Notes: generated by a model from the sequence alone, not told the origin. A stretch of 64,000 nucleotides of DNA from Hyphococcus sp. (GCA_028284345.1 JANQRY010000006.1:558001-622000), one strand, 5' to 3'. Counted from the stretch's first letter, positions 53,373 through 62,471 are shown. Program-made: numbers and translations.

Positions 53373-54320
53373 GGTTTTGAGCCGGCGGTAAACGACGCCC
53401 TGGCCGCCGAACTGGATCGCGTAAACGAACACCTGATAGGCGATCGTGGCGACGAACCCGATGGCGTTCGCCAAAAAGCCAATGAGGGCGAAGGCGCCGC
53501 TCGACGGCAGCGCGGACAACGCATCGACGATGCCGATGACGAGCTGAAAGACAAAAACGATGACCATCATCGCGACGATGAGCAGCACGTAATAGAGGAA
53601 AACGCCCCAGAAATTGCCGGCCGTCAGGCGGAAGGCGCCCACAAGCAGGAGCCGGTTTTCGGCGGCCGATCCGGCGAGAAACGGCGCGAGGCGCACATTG
53701 ACGAATATCATCGGCGCCATCGCGAACAGGACAGCGACGAAGAACAGGCCCATCGGCGCGACGGACTCGCCAACGTCGCTCGCGTCAATCTCACCGCCGG
53801 CGGCGGCGGATTCAGATAGCAGCGCGAAAAACTCACTGATCGCGCCGAAGGCCGCGCCCGGCGATATGCCGGTCGAGACGGATGCGACAAGAAACGCCGC
53901 GGCGTAAATCGCGAAATTGATCAGGGACAGGATCAAATTGGCGAAGAATACGCGCTGCGCCGGTCCGTCAAAACGCAGATGAACGAAGCCGGGGCGTTCT
54001 TCGCCAAGGGAAACGAGGCGAAAGATCGACGCCATGAAACCGGAAAGAAGGAAGCTGATCAGCAGCGATGCGGCGAGCGCCAGCAGGATCGCCGACGGGA
54101 TCGACATCTTCAGAAACTGATCGACCTGAAAAATGACGTCTGGATTTTCTTCCGCCGCCTCAAGCGCCTTCATGTCGAGGATCGACCAGACAAGCCCCAA
54201 CGAAATTGCGATGACCAGCGCCATCGGCGCCCAGCCGAAACGCAGGACCGTGCCCCAGCGGTTGAGGGCGAACTGAAACGTCTCGTTGAGCGCTTCGCCC
54301 GTCGCAAATTTTTCAGCCAT
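53364..54320 (-). CDS. polytopic membrane protein of unknown function (paralogue A)
   Basis: 318 residues with about six helices. No family recognised. The first cytosolic loop has FMASIFRLVSLGEERPGFVHLRF followed by GPAQRVFF, and a later block reads NVRLAPFLAGSAAENR then GAFRLTAGNFWGVF. Both blocks recur in the same order in the upstream gene at 54353, so the two are paralogues in tandem, 32 bases apart. Such proteins resemble loosely the multi-helix domains fused to glycerophosphodiesterases, but no catalytic domain is present. Confidence 0.72.
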   Translation of the reverse strand: MAEKFATGEALNETFQFALNRWGTVLRFGWAPMALVIAISLGLVWSILDMKALEAAEENPDVIFQVDQFLKMSIPSAILLALAASLLISFLLSGFMASIFRLVSLGEERPGFVHLRFDGPAQRVFFANLILSLINFAIYAAAFLVASVSTGISPGAAFGAISEFFALLSESAAAGGEIDASDVGESVAPMGLFFVAVLFAMAPMIFVNVRLAPFLAGSAAENRLLLVGAFRLTAGNFWGVFLYYVLLIVAMMVIVFVFQLVIGIVDALSALPSSGAFALIGFLANAIGFVATIAYQVFVYAIQFGGQGVVYRRLKTGV

Positions 54321-54352
54321 CCTCGCCTCGCCGCTTCTATCGCGCAGTCCGT

Positions 54353-55648
54353 TTACACTGATTGCGCGCTTTCACGATAGAGGCGGCCATAGAGCGCGGC
54401 GATGACGCCGTAGCTGAAGAAGGTCCAGAGGAAATTGACGGCGATCTTGAAGAAGTTCCAGATCCAGACAAAGAGCGGCAAGACCCACTCGGCTTTCGCG
54501 CCGCTATTGACGAGCCGGGTCGAGGTTTCCGTCGCCTGGAACAAGACGTTAAGCGTCGACAAAACCATCGGCAGGATGATAGCGTTGATCGCGATCACGG
54601 CCGTCGTCAGAAAGAGGCCAATCAGTCCGATGATCACTGGCAGTCGAATGAGATTCCATCCGCGCGTTACCTGCAATGTTGACCCAAGCGCCAAGGACCG
54701 CCGGCAGACAGCGACGCCCGGCCAGGCAAACAGCCGCAAATTCAGATAGCCGACCAAAATCAGCGAAACCGCGGCAAAAATGAGCATCGCATTGACCGCC
54801 GTGCCCGAGAAGTTTTCGAGGTTCGCCGTCTCAGCGCTCTGCGTCATCGACTGCATGGCCGAGAAGCGCAGGGAAGCATAAAACGACCCCACCAGCGCAC
54901 CGGCGATCAAGAGAACCACCAAAGCGCGCAAAATAATGTTGCCGCCCTCGCCGGCGTTCGGCCGGTTCTTCGGGTGGAAATGCAGGATCGCAAGGATCCA
55001 GATGAGAAGCGCGAACGGCGCCGCGGCTGCGAGCGGCAAGGCGAGATCGTAAATCCACGCCGAGCCGCGATCGAGGATCGCCTGACCCGACGTCACGATC
55101 TCGATTGTATGCAGACTGTCCGGATCGGGAAACGAGGCCATGGTCTGCGACATGGCGGCGACAATATATTTCGTGACGTAAAAGCCCGCACCGGCGGCGG
55201 GCAGCACCGCGATCACCAGGACGAACAGCGCGCTTGCAAAGCCGGCGATGATGAAGCGCAGCTGATCGGGACCGAAGGGCATGCGGAAGAGGCCCGGTCC
55301 CGGTCGTTCGCCGAGCCCCGCATAGCGGATCAGCGGAGCCATAAATGACGACAGCAAAATAATGCTCAAGGCCATGTTGACGGCGGCGATGACCGCCATC
55401 CCCGCAGGCTTTGTCGCCCACCCCTGTTGGGCGTATTTCGCAAAATACTGCTTCGCCTGCAGCATCGAGTTGACGTCGGCGAAGGTGATGGTCTTGCCGG
55501 CGATCACGGACAGATAGGCGAAGGTCGTCGCCATATCGACGATCAGGAGGAGCAGCACCGGCAGCCAGGCGACGCGGGCAATCAACTCCAGCCGGCGGCC
55601 GCCGAAATTCAGCGCCTCTCCGATGATCGAAGACATCCGCAACGTCAT
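54353..55648 (-). CDS. polytopic membrane protein of unknown function (paralogue B)
   Basis: 431 residues with about eight helices. It shares with its downstream neighbour the block FMAPLIRYAGLGERPGPGLFRM followed by FGPDQLRF, and the block NLRLFAWPGVAVCRRSLALG then STLQVTRGWNLIRL, at corresponding positions. The N-terminus (GEALNFGGRRLELIARVAWLP) has an amphipathic start typical of this kind of membrane domain. A GAGGGG site precedes the ATG. Function unknown. Confidence 0.72.
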   Translation of the reverse strand: MTLRMSSIIGEALNFGGRRLELIARVAWLPVLLLLIVDMATTFAYLSVIAGKTITFADVNSMLQAKQYFAKYAQQGWATKPAGMAVIAAVNMALSIILLSSFMAPLIRYAGLGERPGPGLFRMPFGPDQLRFIIAGFASALFVLVIAVLPAAGAGFYVTKYIVAAMSQTMASFPDPDSLHTIEIVTSGQAILDRGSAWIYDLALPLAAAAPFALLIWILAILHFHPKNRPNAGEGGNIILRALVVLLIAGALVGSFYASLRFSAMQSMTQSAETANLENFSGTAVNAMLIFAAVSLILVGYLNLRLFAWPGVAVCRRSLALGSTLQVTRGWNLIRLPVIIGLIGLFLTTAVIAINAIILPMVLSTLNVLFQATETSTRLVNSGAKAEWVLPLFVWIWNFFKIAVNFLWTFFSYGVIAALYGRLYRESAQSV

Positions 55649-55731
55649 GAATTGACACGCCCCTCAACGCCCACTGACGGGGAGGCTACAGGGTTCAAGG
55701 ATGGCCCGCAACGCGCTAGAAGCGCGGCCCT

Positions 55732-57129
55732 ATGGCGGATCGTCCTGATATTCACATTATTGGCGCAGGGCTCGCCGGGTCTGAAGCGGCCTGGCAGGCG
55801 GCCGAGGCCGGGGCCAGCGTCCTGATCCATGAGATGCGTCCGGTGCGCGGCACCGACGCGCACCAGACCGATAAGTGCGCCGAACTCGTCTGCTCGAATT
55901 CCTTTCGCTCCGACGACGCCATGGGCAATGCGGTCGGCCTGCTGCATGAGGAAATGCGTCGCTGCGGCTCGCTGATCATGGACGCGGCGGACGGCAATCA
56001 AGTGCCCGCCGGCGGCGCCTTAGCCGTCGACCGCGACGGGTTTTCCGGCGCGGTGACGGCGGCGCTGGAAGCGCATCCGAATATCACGATCGCGCGGGAG
56101 GCCGTCGACGACTTGCCGCCAGACGACTGGACCAATGTCATCGTCGCAACGGGACCGTTGACGGCGCCGGGTCTCGCCGAGGCGATCCGCACCCTGACGG
56201 ACGAAGACGCCCTCGCCTTTTTCGACGCCATCGCGCCGATCGTCTATAAGGACTCCATTGATTTCGACATTGCGTGGTTTCAGTCGCGCTATGACAAAAG
56301 CGGTCCCGGCGGCGACGGCGCCGACTATATCAACTGCCCCCTCGACGAAGCCGGATACGCAGCGTTCATCAAGGCGCTCATCGACGGCGAGAAAACAGAA
56401 TTCAAGGAGTGGGAAAAATCGACGCCTTATTTCGAAGGCTGTCTGCCGATCGAAGTGATGGCGGCGCGCGGACCCGATACGCTGCGCTTCGGGCCCATGA
56501 AGCCCGTGGGCCTCACCGATCCGCGCACCGGCGCGCGGCCCTTTGCGGTCGTTCAGTTAAGGCAGGACAACGCTCTCGGCACGCTTTACAATATGGTCGG
56601 ATTCCAGACCAAGCTGAAATACGGCGCGCAGTCGGAGATCTTCCGGATGATCCCGGGTCTTGGCGCGGCGAATTTTGCGCGCCTTGGCGGCATCCATCGC
56701 AACACGTTTCTCAATTCGCCGGCGTTGCTCGATGAAACGCTGCGCCTCAAAGCGCGGCCGGCGCTTCGCTTCGCCGGTCAGATCACCGGCGTTGAAGGCT
56801 ATCTTGAAAGCGCGGCGATCGGATTGATCGCCGGACGGTTTGCAGCGGCGGACGCCAGGAACGCTTCCATCGAGGCCCTGCCGGCGACGACGGCGCTCGG
56901 CGCCCTCATTGGCCACATCACCGGGGGGCACGTGAGCGGCGCCAAGACCTTTCAGCCGATGAATGTGAATTTCGGCCTGTTTCCCGACATTGAAACGCCG
57001 TGTACGGATGAAATGGGCCGCCGTCTCAAAGGCAAGGAAAAGGGACGCGCGCGAAAAGCGGCCATGGCGCGGCGCGCCCTTGGCGATCTCGAAAGCTGGC
57101 GCGGTCTCGTCCCCGCGGCCGCAGAGTAG
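55732..57129 (+). CDS. trmFO: methylenetetrahydrofolate--tRNA-(uracil-5-)-methyltransferase TrmFO
   Basis: Flavoprotein of 465 residues that methylates U54 of tRNA using methylenetetrahydrofolate. The FAD-binding [12 protein letters not shown] near residue 11 and the family blocks [30 protein letters not shown], and [12 protein letters not shown] are clear; the two catalytic cysteine regions are present. Single gene; a strong hairpin follows its stop. Confidence 0.97.
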   Translation: MADRPDIHIIGAGLAGSEAAWQAAEAGASVLIHEMRPVRGTDAHQTDKCAELVCSNSFRSDDAMGNAVGLLHEEMRRCGSLIMDAADGNQVPAGGALAVDRDGFSGAVTAALEAHPNITIAREAVDDLPPDDWTNVIVATGPLTAPGLAEAIRTLTDEDALAFFDAIAPIVYKDSIDFDIAWFQSRYDKSGPGGDGADYINCPLDEAGYAAFIKALIDGEKTEFKEWEKSTPYFEGCLPIEVMAARGPDTLRFGPMKPVGLTDPRTGARPFAVVQLRQDNALGTLYNMVGFQTKLKYGAQSEIFRMIPGLGAANFARLGGIHRNTFLNSPALLDETLRLKARPALRFAGQITGVEGYLESAAIGLIAGRFAAADARNASIEALPATTALGALIGHITGGHVSGAKTFQPMNVNFGLFPDIETPCTDEMGRRLKGKEKGRARKAAMARRALGDLESWRGLVPAAAE

Positions 57130-57152
57130 CCTTTTCAGGGCCTCAAACGGTT

Positions 57153-57182
57153 GGGCCGCAGCAAGTCGCCTCGCTGCGGCCC
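57153..57182 (+). terminator. strong hairpin downstream of trmFO
   Basis: GGGCCGCAGC and GCTGCGGCCC form a perfect 10-base stem with a 10-base loop, 23 bases after the trmFO stop. No T-run follows, so it may stabilise the mRNA end or work with Rho. Confidence 0.55.
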
Positions 57183-57309
57183 GCCCGACGTGCAGCAGGG
57201 GGAGATCACCGCAACGCCGGGATTCTTGTCCGCCGGCTCATCTGGATCTCCGCAAAACCCGTTGAAAATCAGTGAGTTGCATGACGCCAGCGAGAATTAA
57301 GTTGGAAAT

Positions 57310-57327
57310 TTAGGACATATGCCCTAA
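57310..57327. promoter_or_regulatory. operator candidate for the TetR-pirin operon
   Basis: TTAGGACATATGCCCTAA is an 18-base palindrome with a single mismatched pair. It lies between a TTGGAA (57302-57307) and a TAAAGC (57325-57330) with a 17-base spacer, 61 bases before the GTG of the TetR gene, an ideal place for autorepression. Confidence 0.6.
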
Positions 57328-57387
57328 AGCGGTCGACGCATGTAGGCGGTTGCGCGGAGGCCGTCAACCAACCCGGGGGACATTTTC

Positions 57388-58116
57388 GTGACGGGCATCG
57401 AAGGGGATTTCGCGGCAAACCCGAAACTCGCACAAATCGTTCAGGAATTGCGCGAAATCGCAGCGAAACGACCAAGCGTCGCGCTGGCGGCAGGCAAATC
57501 CGTCAGGACGGCTGAGACCATTCGGCGCATTATTGCCGCGGCCCACGCCGTCTTCGTCAATGAGGGCCATGCAGGGCTGTCGCTGCGCATGGTCGCCGAT
57601 GAAGCCGACATCGCCGTCGGCAATCTGACCTATCATTTTGCGACCAAGAGCGAACTCCTGGAGGCGGCGCTGGCGGAACGGCTGGCGCGGTATATCGACG
57701 AACATCTGGCGGCGTTCGAACAGGACCGCACGGCGCCGTCGGACATTCTTCTTGACGTTGTCGCCTTTTATGCGCGCAACGCACAGGAGTCCCATCGCTT
57801 CTTTTATCAGATGTGGGGATACGCCGGTTCCGGCGACGCGGCGCGCGACTATGTTCGCAGTCTCTACCGACCGATCGGCCGGCTGATCTTTCGGCTCGTG
57901 CGCGCGGCCAACCCGGATCTCGACTACGCCGAGGCGCGCCGGGCGGTGTTGCAGATCTTCAGTCTCGAAGAAGGCTACAAGCTGTTCACCGGCCTTGGCC
58001 CCGAAGACGATCTGGCGCTCGCGACGGCAGAACGCGATATTCGCGATTTGACCCAGGCGATTGTATTCGGCCAACCTAAAACCAACACGCGAGGAGGCCC
58101 GGTTGAGCAGCGTTGA
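57388..58116 (+). CDS. TetR/AcrR family transcriptional regulator
   Basis: 242 residues from a GTG start with GGGGGA 8 bases upstream. After a disordered N-terminal 35 residues, the HTH is TAETIRRIIAAAHAVFVNEGHAG to VGNLTYHFATKSELL. The C-terminal ligand domain is not assigned. Overlaps the pirin gene by 14 bases and has a palindromic operator candidate upstream, so it likely represses its own operon. Confidence 0.9.
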   Translation: MTGIEGDFAANPKLAQIVQELREIAAKRPSVALAAGKSVRTAETIRRIIAAAHAVFVNEGHAGLSLRMVADEADIAVGNLTYHFATKSELLEAALAERLARYIDEHLAAFEQDRTAPSDILLDVVAFYARNAQESHRFFYQMWGYAGSGDAARDYVRSLYRPIGRLIFRLVRAANPDLDYAEARRAVLQIFSLEEGYKLFTGLGPEDDLALATAERDIRDLTQAIVFGQPKTNTRGGPVEQR

Positions 58117-58990
58117 TATCGTCATTGCGCCGCGCACCCGCGATCTCGGCGGGTTTACGGTCGGGCGCGTATTGCCGTTTGCAAAGCGCCGCATGGTCGG
58201 GCCGTTCATCTTTTTCGACGAGATGGGGCCGGCGGACTTCGCGCCGGGAACGGGCATTGACGTTCGCCCGCACCCGCATATCGGACTGGCGACGGTAACG
58301 TATCTTTTCGACGGCGAAATCCGTCATCGCGACGATCTTGGCTTCGATCAGGTGATCCGGCCCGGCGACGTCAACTGGATGACGGCGGGACGCGGCATTG
58401 TCCATTCCGAACGCACCGATGCCGCGGCGCGGCAATCGGGTCAGACGATGCACGGCATTCAAAGCTGGGTGGCGCTCCCAGAAAGCGACGCAGAATGCGC
58501 GCCGTCATTCCATCATCATCCGAAGGAGACCCTGCCGCTGATCAACCGGAACGGCGCCGCGATGCGGCTGATCGCCGGGGAAGCCTTTGGCGAGACCTCG
58601 CCGGTCAAAACCTATTCGCCGATTTTCTATCTGGGCGTCGAAGCGGAAGCGGGCGCGGATATTCCACTCCCGGATTATGAGGAACGCGCGCTCTATGTGC
58701 TTTCCGGCAATGTCGCCATCGAAGATGAGGACTATGGTCCCGGCAAGATGGTCGTCTTCACGCCCGGCGCCGCGCCCGGGATCAAAACAACGACGCCGTC
58801 GCGCCTGATGCTCCTTGGCGGCGCGCCATTGGGCAAGCGCCTCATCTGGTGGAACCTCGTGGCCTCATCGCGGGCCCGCATCGATCAGGCGAAGGAAGAC
58901 TGGCGCGCATCAGCCGAGGCCGGTTTCAAGGACAGCGCCTTCTCCCTGCCGCCGGGCGAAACGGAATTTATTCCGTTGCCGGAGGATTAG
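58103..58990 (+). CDS. pirin family protein
   Basis: Bicupin of about 295 residues. The metal ligands are in HPHIGLATVTY and GIVHSERTD, the His-His-His-Glu set of pirins, some of which are quercetinases or redox-sensing regulators. The TTG at 58103 has an ideal GAGGAGG site 5 bases upstream and gives the family N-terminus. It begins inside the TetR gene, so the two are co-expressed. Confidence 0.92.
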   Translation: MSSVDIVIAPRTRDLGGFTVGRVLPFAKRRMVGPFIFFDEMGPADFAPGTGIDVRPHPHIGLATVTYLFDGEIRHRDDLGFDQVIRPGDVNWMTAGRGIVHSERTDAAARQSGQTMHGIQSWVALPESDAECAPSFHHHPKETLPLINRNGAAMRLIAGEAFGETSPVKTYSPIFYLGVEAEAGADIPLPDYEERALYVLSGNVAIEDEDYGPGKMVVFTPGAAPGIKTTTPSRLMLLGGAPLGKRLIWWNLVASSRARIDQAKEDWRASAEAGFKDSAFSLPPGETEFIPLPED

Positions 58991-59020
58991 GTTGTGCGAG
59001 CGGCCGTTCCGGTCCTTTTT

Positions 59021-59147
59021 TGTCATTCCGGGGCCGCAAAGCGGAACCCGGAATCCATGGATACACGCCGAAACGCAGCGAAACCCTCAAGCTTGAGCCG
59101 TGGATTCCGGATCTGCGCGAGCCAAAGCTCGCTTGTCCGGAATGACA
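59021..59147. repeat. intergenic inverted-repeat element
   Basis: TGTCATTCCGG at the left end and CCGGAATGACA at the right end are exact complements. Inner arms GGAATCCATGG and CGTGGATTCC also pair, so the 127-base unit can fold into one long imperfect hairpin. The sequence style matches dispersed GTCATTCCGG elements common in alphaproteobacterial intergenic DNA. Only one copy is in this window. Confidence 0.75.
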
Positions 59148-59189
59148 GATTTCGGCGAGCACCTACCGCTCATACCGATCGTCATGGGG

Positions 59190-59384
59190 TCACAGCTTAA
59201 ACAACTTCTCCGCTTCGCTTTTTGACGAGCCGCGGTCCTTGAGCGCCGCTTCGCAGCGCGTGATTTCCACTTTCAGCGCTTCGATGCGTTCTTCAAGATC
59301 ACTGACCGATAATGTGTAGAGGTCCTGCTTTTTGAGGTAGCCGAGGGTCAGGTCCGGCCGTTCGTTCAGCGGTTCGTCATCCAT
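59190..59384 (-). CDS. DUF1192 domain-containing protein
   Basis: Small acidic/helical protein of 64 residues with the DUF1192 core LYTLSVSDLEERIEALKVEI followed by RCEAAL, a short coiled coil. Function unknown; common in alphaproteobacteria. Divergent from the quinone oxidoreductase gene. Confidence 0.88.
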   Translation of the reverse strand: MDDEPLNERPDLTLGYLKKQDLYTLSVSDLEERIEALKVEITRCEAALKDRGSSKSEAEKLFKL

Positions 59385-59476
59385 GAGGGCGCTCCGGGGC
59401 TCGCGTTTGGCGCAGTTTGCGAAATCGCGCGCGCCGGTTCAAGAATAGGCGGTCCGGCCATCGGAAGATCTTCGTT

Positions 59477-60469
59477 ATGAGCACCCTGCCCAACGCCATG
59501 CGCGTTATCGAAATTACCGAACATGGCGGCCCGGAGGTGTTGCGCGAGGCCAGCCGGCCGGTGCCAACCCCTCGCGACAACGAGGTGCTGATCCACATCG
59601 GCGCCGCCGGCGTCAACCGGCCGGAGGTGTTGCAGCGCATGGGGCTTTATCCGCCGCCGCCTGGCGCGACGGATATTCCCGGCCTTGAATGCGCGGGCGA
59701 GATCGCCGCGGTCGGCGCCGGCGTCACAAGCTGGAAAGTCGGCGACAAGGTCTGCGCGCTCCTCCCCGGCGGCGGTTATGGAGAGTTCGCCGTTGTCGAC
59801 GCCGGATCCTGCCTCCCGGTCCCGGCGGGATTGTCGATGGAGGAAGCCGCCGCGCTGCCGGAAACGACATTCACCGTCTGGGCCAATGTGTTCGACGACG
59901 CCGGCCTCAACCCCGGCGAGACGCTGCTCGTCCATGGCGGCACAAGCGGCATCGGCGCCACCGCGATTGCGCTCGCCAAAGCGTGGGGGGCGAAGGTCTT
60001 CGCCACCGCCGGCTCGGACGAAAAGCGCGAGGCGTGCCTGCGCCTCGGCGCCGACGCCGCCTATAACTACAAGACCGACCCGTGGGACGAGGAGATCGCC
60101 AAAGAGGGCGGCGCCGACGTCGTGCTCGACATGGCGGGCGGCGATTTCGTGCCGCGCAATCTCGCGGCGCTGAACCCCGGCGGCCGTCACGTTTCCATCG
60201 CATTCCTGCGCGGAACGGAAGCAAGCGTGAACGTCATGACCATCATGCGCAAGCGGCTGCGCCTTTCGGGCTCCACCATGAAAGCGCGTCCGCCGGCGGA
60301 AAAGGCGCGCCTCGCCGGCGACATCGCCGCCCAGGTCTGGCCGCTCATCGAGGCCGGCAAGGTGAAACCGCTGATCGACGAGATCTTCCCCCTCGCCGAA
60401 GCCGCAAACGCCCACAGACGCATGGAATCCGGCGCGCATATCGGCAAAATCGTCCTGAAAGTGGCTTGA
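59477..60469 (+). CDS. NAD(P)H-quinone oxidoreductase (zinc-independent MDR family, PIG3-like)
   Basis: 330 residues. N-terminal GroES-like domain (MRVIEITEHGGPEVL, GVNRPEVLQRMGLYPPPPGA) and a Rossmann domain with LVHGGTSGIGATAIALAKA. The RxGxYPPPxGA pattern is typical of the PIG3/TP53I3 quinone reductases. The ATG at 59477 is preceded by a GGAAGA site; longer frames lack homology. Confidence 0.93.
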   Translation: MSTLPNAMRVIEITEHGGPEVLREASRPVPTPRDNEVLIHIGAAGVNRPEVLQRMGLYPPPPGATDIPGLECAGEIAAVGAGVTSWKVGDKVCALLPGGGYGEFAVVDAGSCLPVPAGLSMEEAAALPETTFTVWANVFDDAGLNPGETLLVHGGTSGIGATAIALAKAWGAKVFATAGSDEKREACLRLGADAAYNYKTDPWDEEIAKEGGADVVLDMAGGDFVPRNLAALNPGGRHVSIAFLRGTEASVNVMTIMRKRLRLSGSTMKARPPAEKARLAGDIAAQVWPLIEAGKVKPLIDEIFPLAEAANAHRRMESGAHIGKIVLKVA

Positions 60470-60511
60470 GCGGCCTTGGCGGGCGCGGCGCGACGGTCTA
60501 TATGCCGCCCA

Positions 60512-60529
60512 TTGCGTGACTTCACGCAA
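60512..60529. promoter_or_regulatory. 18-base palindrome upstream of trcR
   Basis: TTGCGTGA-CT-TCACGCAA has perfect 8-base arms. It lies 85 bases before the trcR ATG and 43 bases after the oxidoreductase stop. It differs from a CRP site, where GTGA and TCAC are six bases apart. Confidence 0.5.
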
Positions 60530-60613
60530 AACGCTTTCCCCGAAAAATCCGGCGGTTAGCGCGGCGGGCGGAGAGGCCCTGCCGGAGAACAACGTCTATT
60601 TGGAGAATACGCC

Positions 60614-61297
60614 ATGGCCGACCGTCCGCTGATGCCCATCGCCACCGCCGTCTGGCTCATCGACAACACCTCGCTCACCTTTGACCAGATTGCCGATTTC
60701 TGCGGGCTGCACCCGTTGCAGGTGAAAGGGATTGCAGACGGCGATGTAGGCGCCGGCGTGCGCGGCATCGATCCGATCGGGACGCACCAGTTGACGCGCG
60801 ACGAAATTGAGCGGGCGCAGGCGGACGAGGATTATCGTCTGAAACTGTCGAAACCGAAAACCATTGTTGCCGACAAACCCCGCAAGGGTCCGCGCTACAC
60901 GCCGGTTTCAAAACGCCAGAACCGGCCGGACGCCATCGCCTGGATGGTGCGCAACCATCCAGAAGTTTCTGACGCGCAGGTTGCAAAACTCCTCGGCACG
61001 ACAAAAACCACCATCCAGTCCGTGCGCGACCGGTCGCACTGGAACTCGACGAACATCCAGCCGCAGGATCCGGTCGGTCTCGGCCTTTGCACGCAGATCG
61101 ATCTCGACACCGTCGTGCGCAAGGCCGCCGCCAAACGCGCAAAACTGCAACCGGCGCCGGCGCCCGAAGGCGAAAGCCTCAAACCCGTTGAAGAAACAAC
61201 GGCCGCCGAACCGGTCGAGGAAAAGAGCGAAGACAAAAGCGACGACGTCGATCTGTCGAAAGTGTTCGCCAATCTTTCAGGCGACGCCGACAATTAG
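60614..61297 (+). CDS. trcR: cell cycle transcriptional regulator TrcR (DUF1013)
   Basis: 227 residues. The N-terminus MPIATAVWLIDNTSLTFDQIA and the core HPLQVKGIADGDVGAGVRGIDP are diagnostic of DUF1013/TrcR. A second HTH-like region follows (RNHPEVSDAQVAKLLGTTKTTIQ). TrcR homologues act as transcriptional regulators in Alphaproteobacteria, linked to the cell cycle. The C-terminal 55 residues are acidic and disordered. GGAG lies 8 bases before the ATG. Confidence 0.94.
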   Translation: MADRPLMPIATAVWLIDNTSLTFDQIADFCGLHPLQVKGIADGDVGAGVRGIDPIGTHQLTRDEIERAQADEDYRLKLSKPKTIVADKPRKGPRYTPVSKRQNRPDAIAWMVRNHPEVSDAQVAKLLGTTKTTIQSVRDRSHWNSTNIQPQDPVGLGLCTQIDLDTVVRKAAAKRAKLQPAPAPEGESLKPVEETTAAEPVEEKSEDKSDDVDLSKVFANLSGDADN

Positions 61298-61321
61298 GTC
61301 TGGTTGCGCGTCTAGCGTTCG

Positions 61322-62101
61322 CTACTCGGTTTTGCCGTTTTCATTAGGCGGATCGAGCTGGGCGAGCCGGCCGCCGTCAACGTAAATCGACTGACCGGTC
61401 ACGTAGGACGCTTCATCGCTGGCGAGGAAGTAGATCACGGAGGCCACCTCCTCTGGGTCGCCGATGCGTTTCAGCGGGGTGACGTCGCGCATGCGTTTGG
61501 GCTGCACGCCCTCATCCATATCGCCCTTAACGGCGCCGACGCCGACCGCATTGACCCGCACATTGTGGGGCGACAGCGCCAGCGCCACCGCTTTCGTCAA
61601 TTGATGAAGCCCCCCTTGCGATGTTGCAAAGGCCACATGGTCCGCGGCGGCCGTCACCGCCTCGACCGATCCCACATTGACGATGACACCGCCGGCGCCG
61701 GCGTCGTTGTCCGCCTGCTTGACGAATTGCTTCGCCGCAGCCTGGTTGATCAGGAAGGCGCCGCGAATATTCCGTCCAATAACGCGATCGAAATCGTCTT
61801 CGTCAGTCTCCAGAAACGGCGCCGAAAACCGTTCCATGACGGTATGGGCGAGAACGTCGATGCGATCATTGGCGTCGAGCGCTTCGGCGATGATGTTGTG
61901 AACGTCGAGACGCCGCGACGTGTCGGCGTGAACAAACGCGACGGACGCGCCCGCTTCCGCAAGCGCTTCAGCGACCTTTTCTCCCGCCGCCTCGTCGGCA
62001 TCGGCGAGCACCAGCCGGTCGCCGGCCTCAGCGAAACGGCGCGCGGACGCCGCCCCGACCGGCGACGCCGCGCCGGTGACAATGACAGAGCGCCCGGTCA
62101 T
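61322..62101 (-). CDS. SDR-family protein with degenerate cofactor and catalytic motifs
   Basis: Short-chain dehydrogenase fold of 259 residues. The cofactor loop reads TGAASPVG, where SDRs have TGxxxGxG (middle Gly is Pro14). The NAG motif is replaced by LAHTV. The catalytic Tyr and Lys are Phe158 and Gln162 (FATSQGGLHQLT), while Ser145 and Asn111 remain. The DNA codons (TTT and CAA) confirm this. The fold end (YVTGQSIYVDGG) is intact, so it is probably a folded but inactive or repurposed protein. Convergent with trcR, 24 bases apart. Confidence 0.88.
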   Translation of the reverse strand: MTGRSVIVTGAASPVGAASARRFAEAGDRLVLADADEAAGEKVAEALAEAGASVAFVHADTSRRLDVHNIIAEALDANDRIDVLAHTVMERFSAPFLETDEDDFDRVIGRNIRGAFLINQAAAKQFVKQADNDAGAGGVIVNVGSVEAVTAAADHVAFATSQGGLHQLTKAVALALSPHNVRVNAVGVGAVKGDMDEGVQPKRMRDVTPLKRIGDPEEVASVIYFLASDEASYVTGQSIYVDGGRLAQLDPPNENGKTE

Positions 62102-62291
62102 TTCATGCGTCCCCGGGGCTCCGGACTCGCGCCGGCGCCCGCACGCGAAAAAGCATGCAGACGCGGGCCATCAGGCTGCAATATGATGTTCAGAATGAGC
62201 ACTTTTGCCCTTCGGCCGTGCGCTGTCTGCGACGGCGCGGCAATGTTGCTTGTCAATCCGTATACGCCGTATCTGGACGGCGTTGCGCCCT

Positions 62292-62471
62292 CTAATTCAT
62301 ACGGGCGGGCTCGGCGAGCCCTTCAATCTGGTCCTTGATCTTCAGCTTCTCGCGCTTCATTTCAACGACCCGGAGTTCGTCAAAGGCGGGATGTTTCATC
62401 TCCGCGGAAATTTCCGCTTCCAGCTCCTGGTGCCGCTTCGTTAGCGAATCCATCTGAGCGTTTGACGCCAT
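62292..62471 (-). CDS. YdcH family protein (DUF465)
   Basis: 59 residues from an ATG with an AGGAGG site. A helical hairpin (HQELEAEISAEMKHP, VVEMKREKLKIKDQIEGL) typical of YdcH. Role unknown. Confidence 0.88.
   Translation of the reverse strand: MASNAQMDSLTKRHQELEAEISAEMKHPAFDELRVVEMKREKLKIKDQIEGLAEPARMN

Noticed and set aside
59021-59147. Repeat considered as a CRISPR fragment
   Set aside because: It is one inverted unit, not regularly spaced direct repeats, and no cas gene is present.
60512-60529. GTGA/TCAC palindrome considered as a CRP site
   Set aside because: CRP sites have six bases between GTGA and TCAC; here there are two.
62205-62444. Possible small gene between the SDR and YdcH genes
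   Set aside because: No ribosome site or recognisable protein, and it runs antisense through the YdcH coding region.
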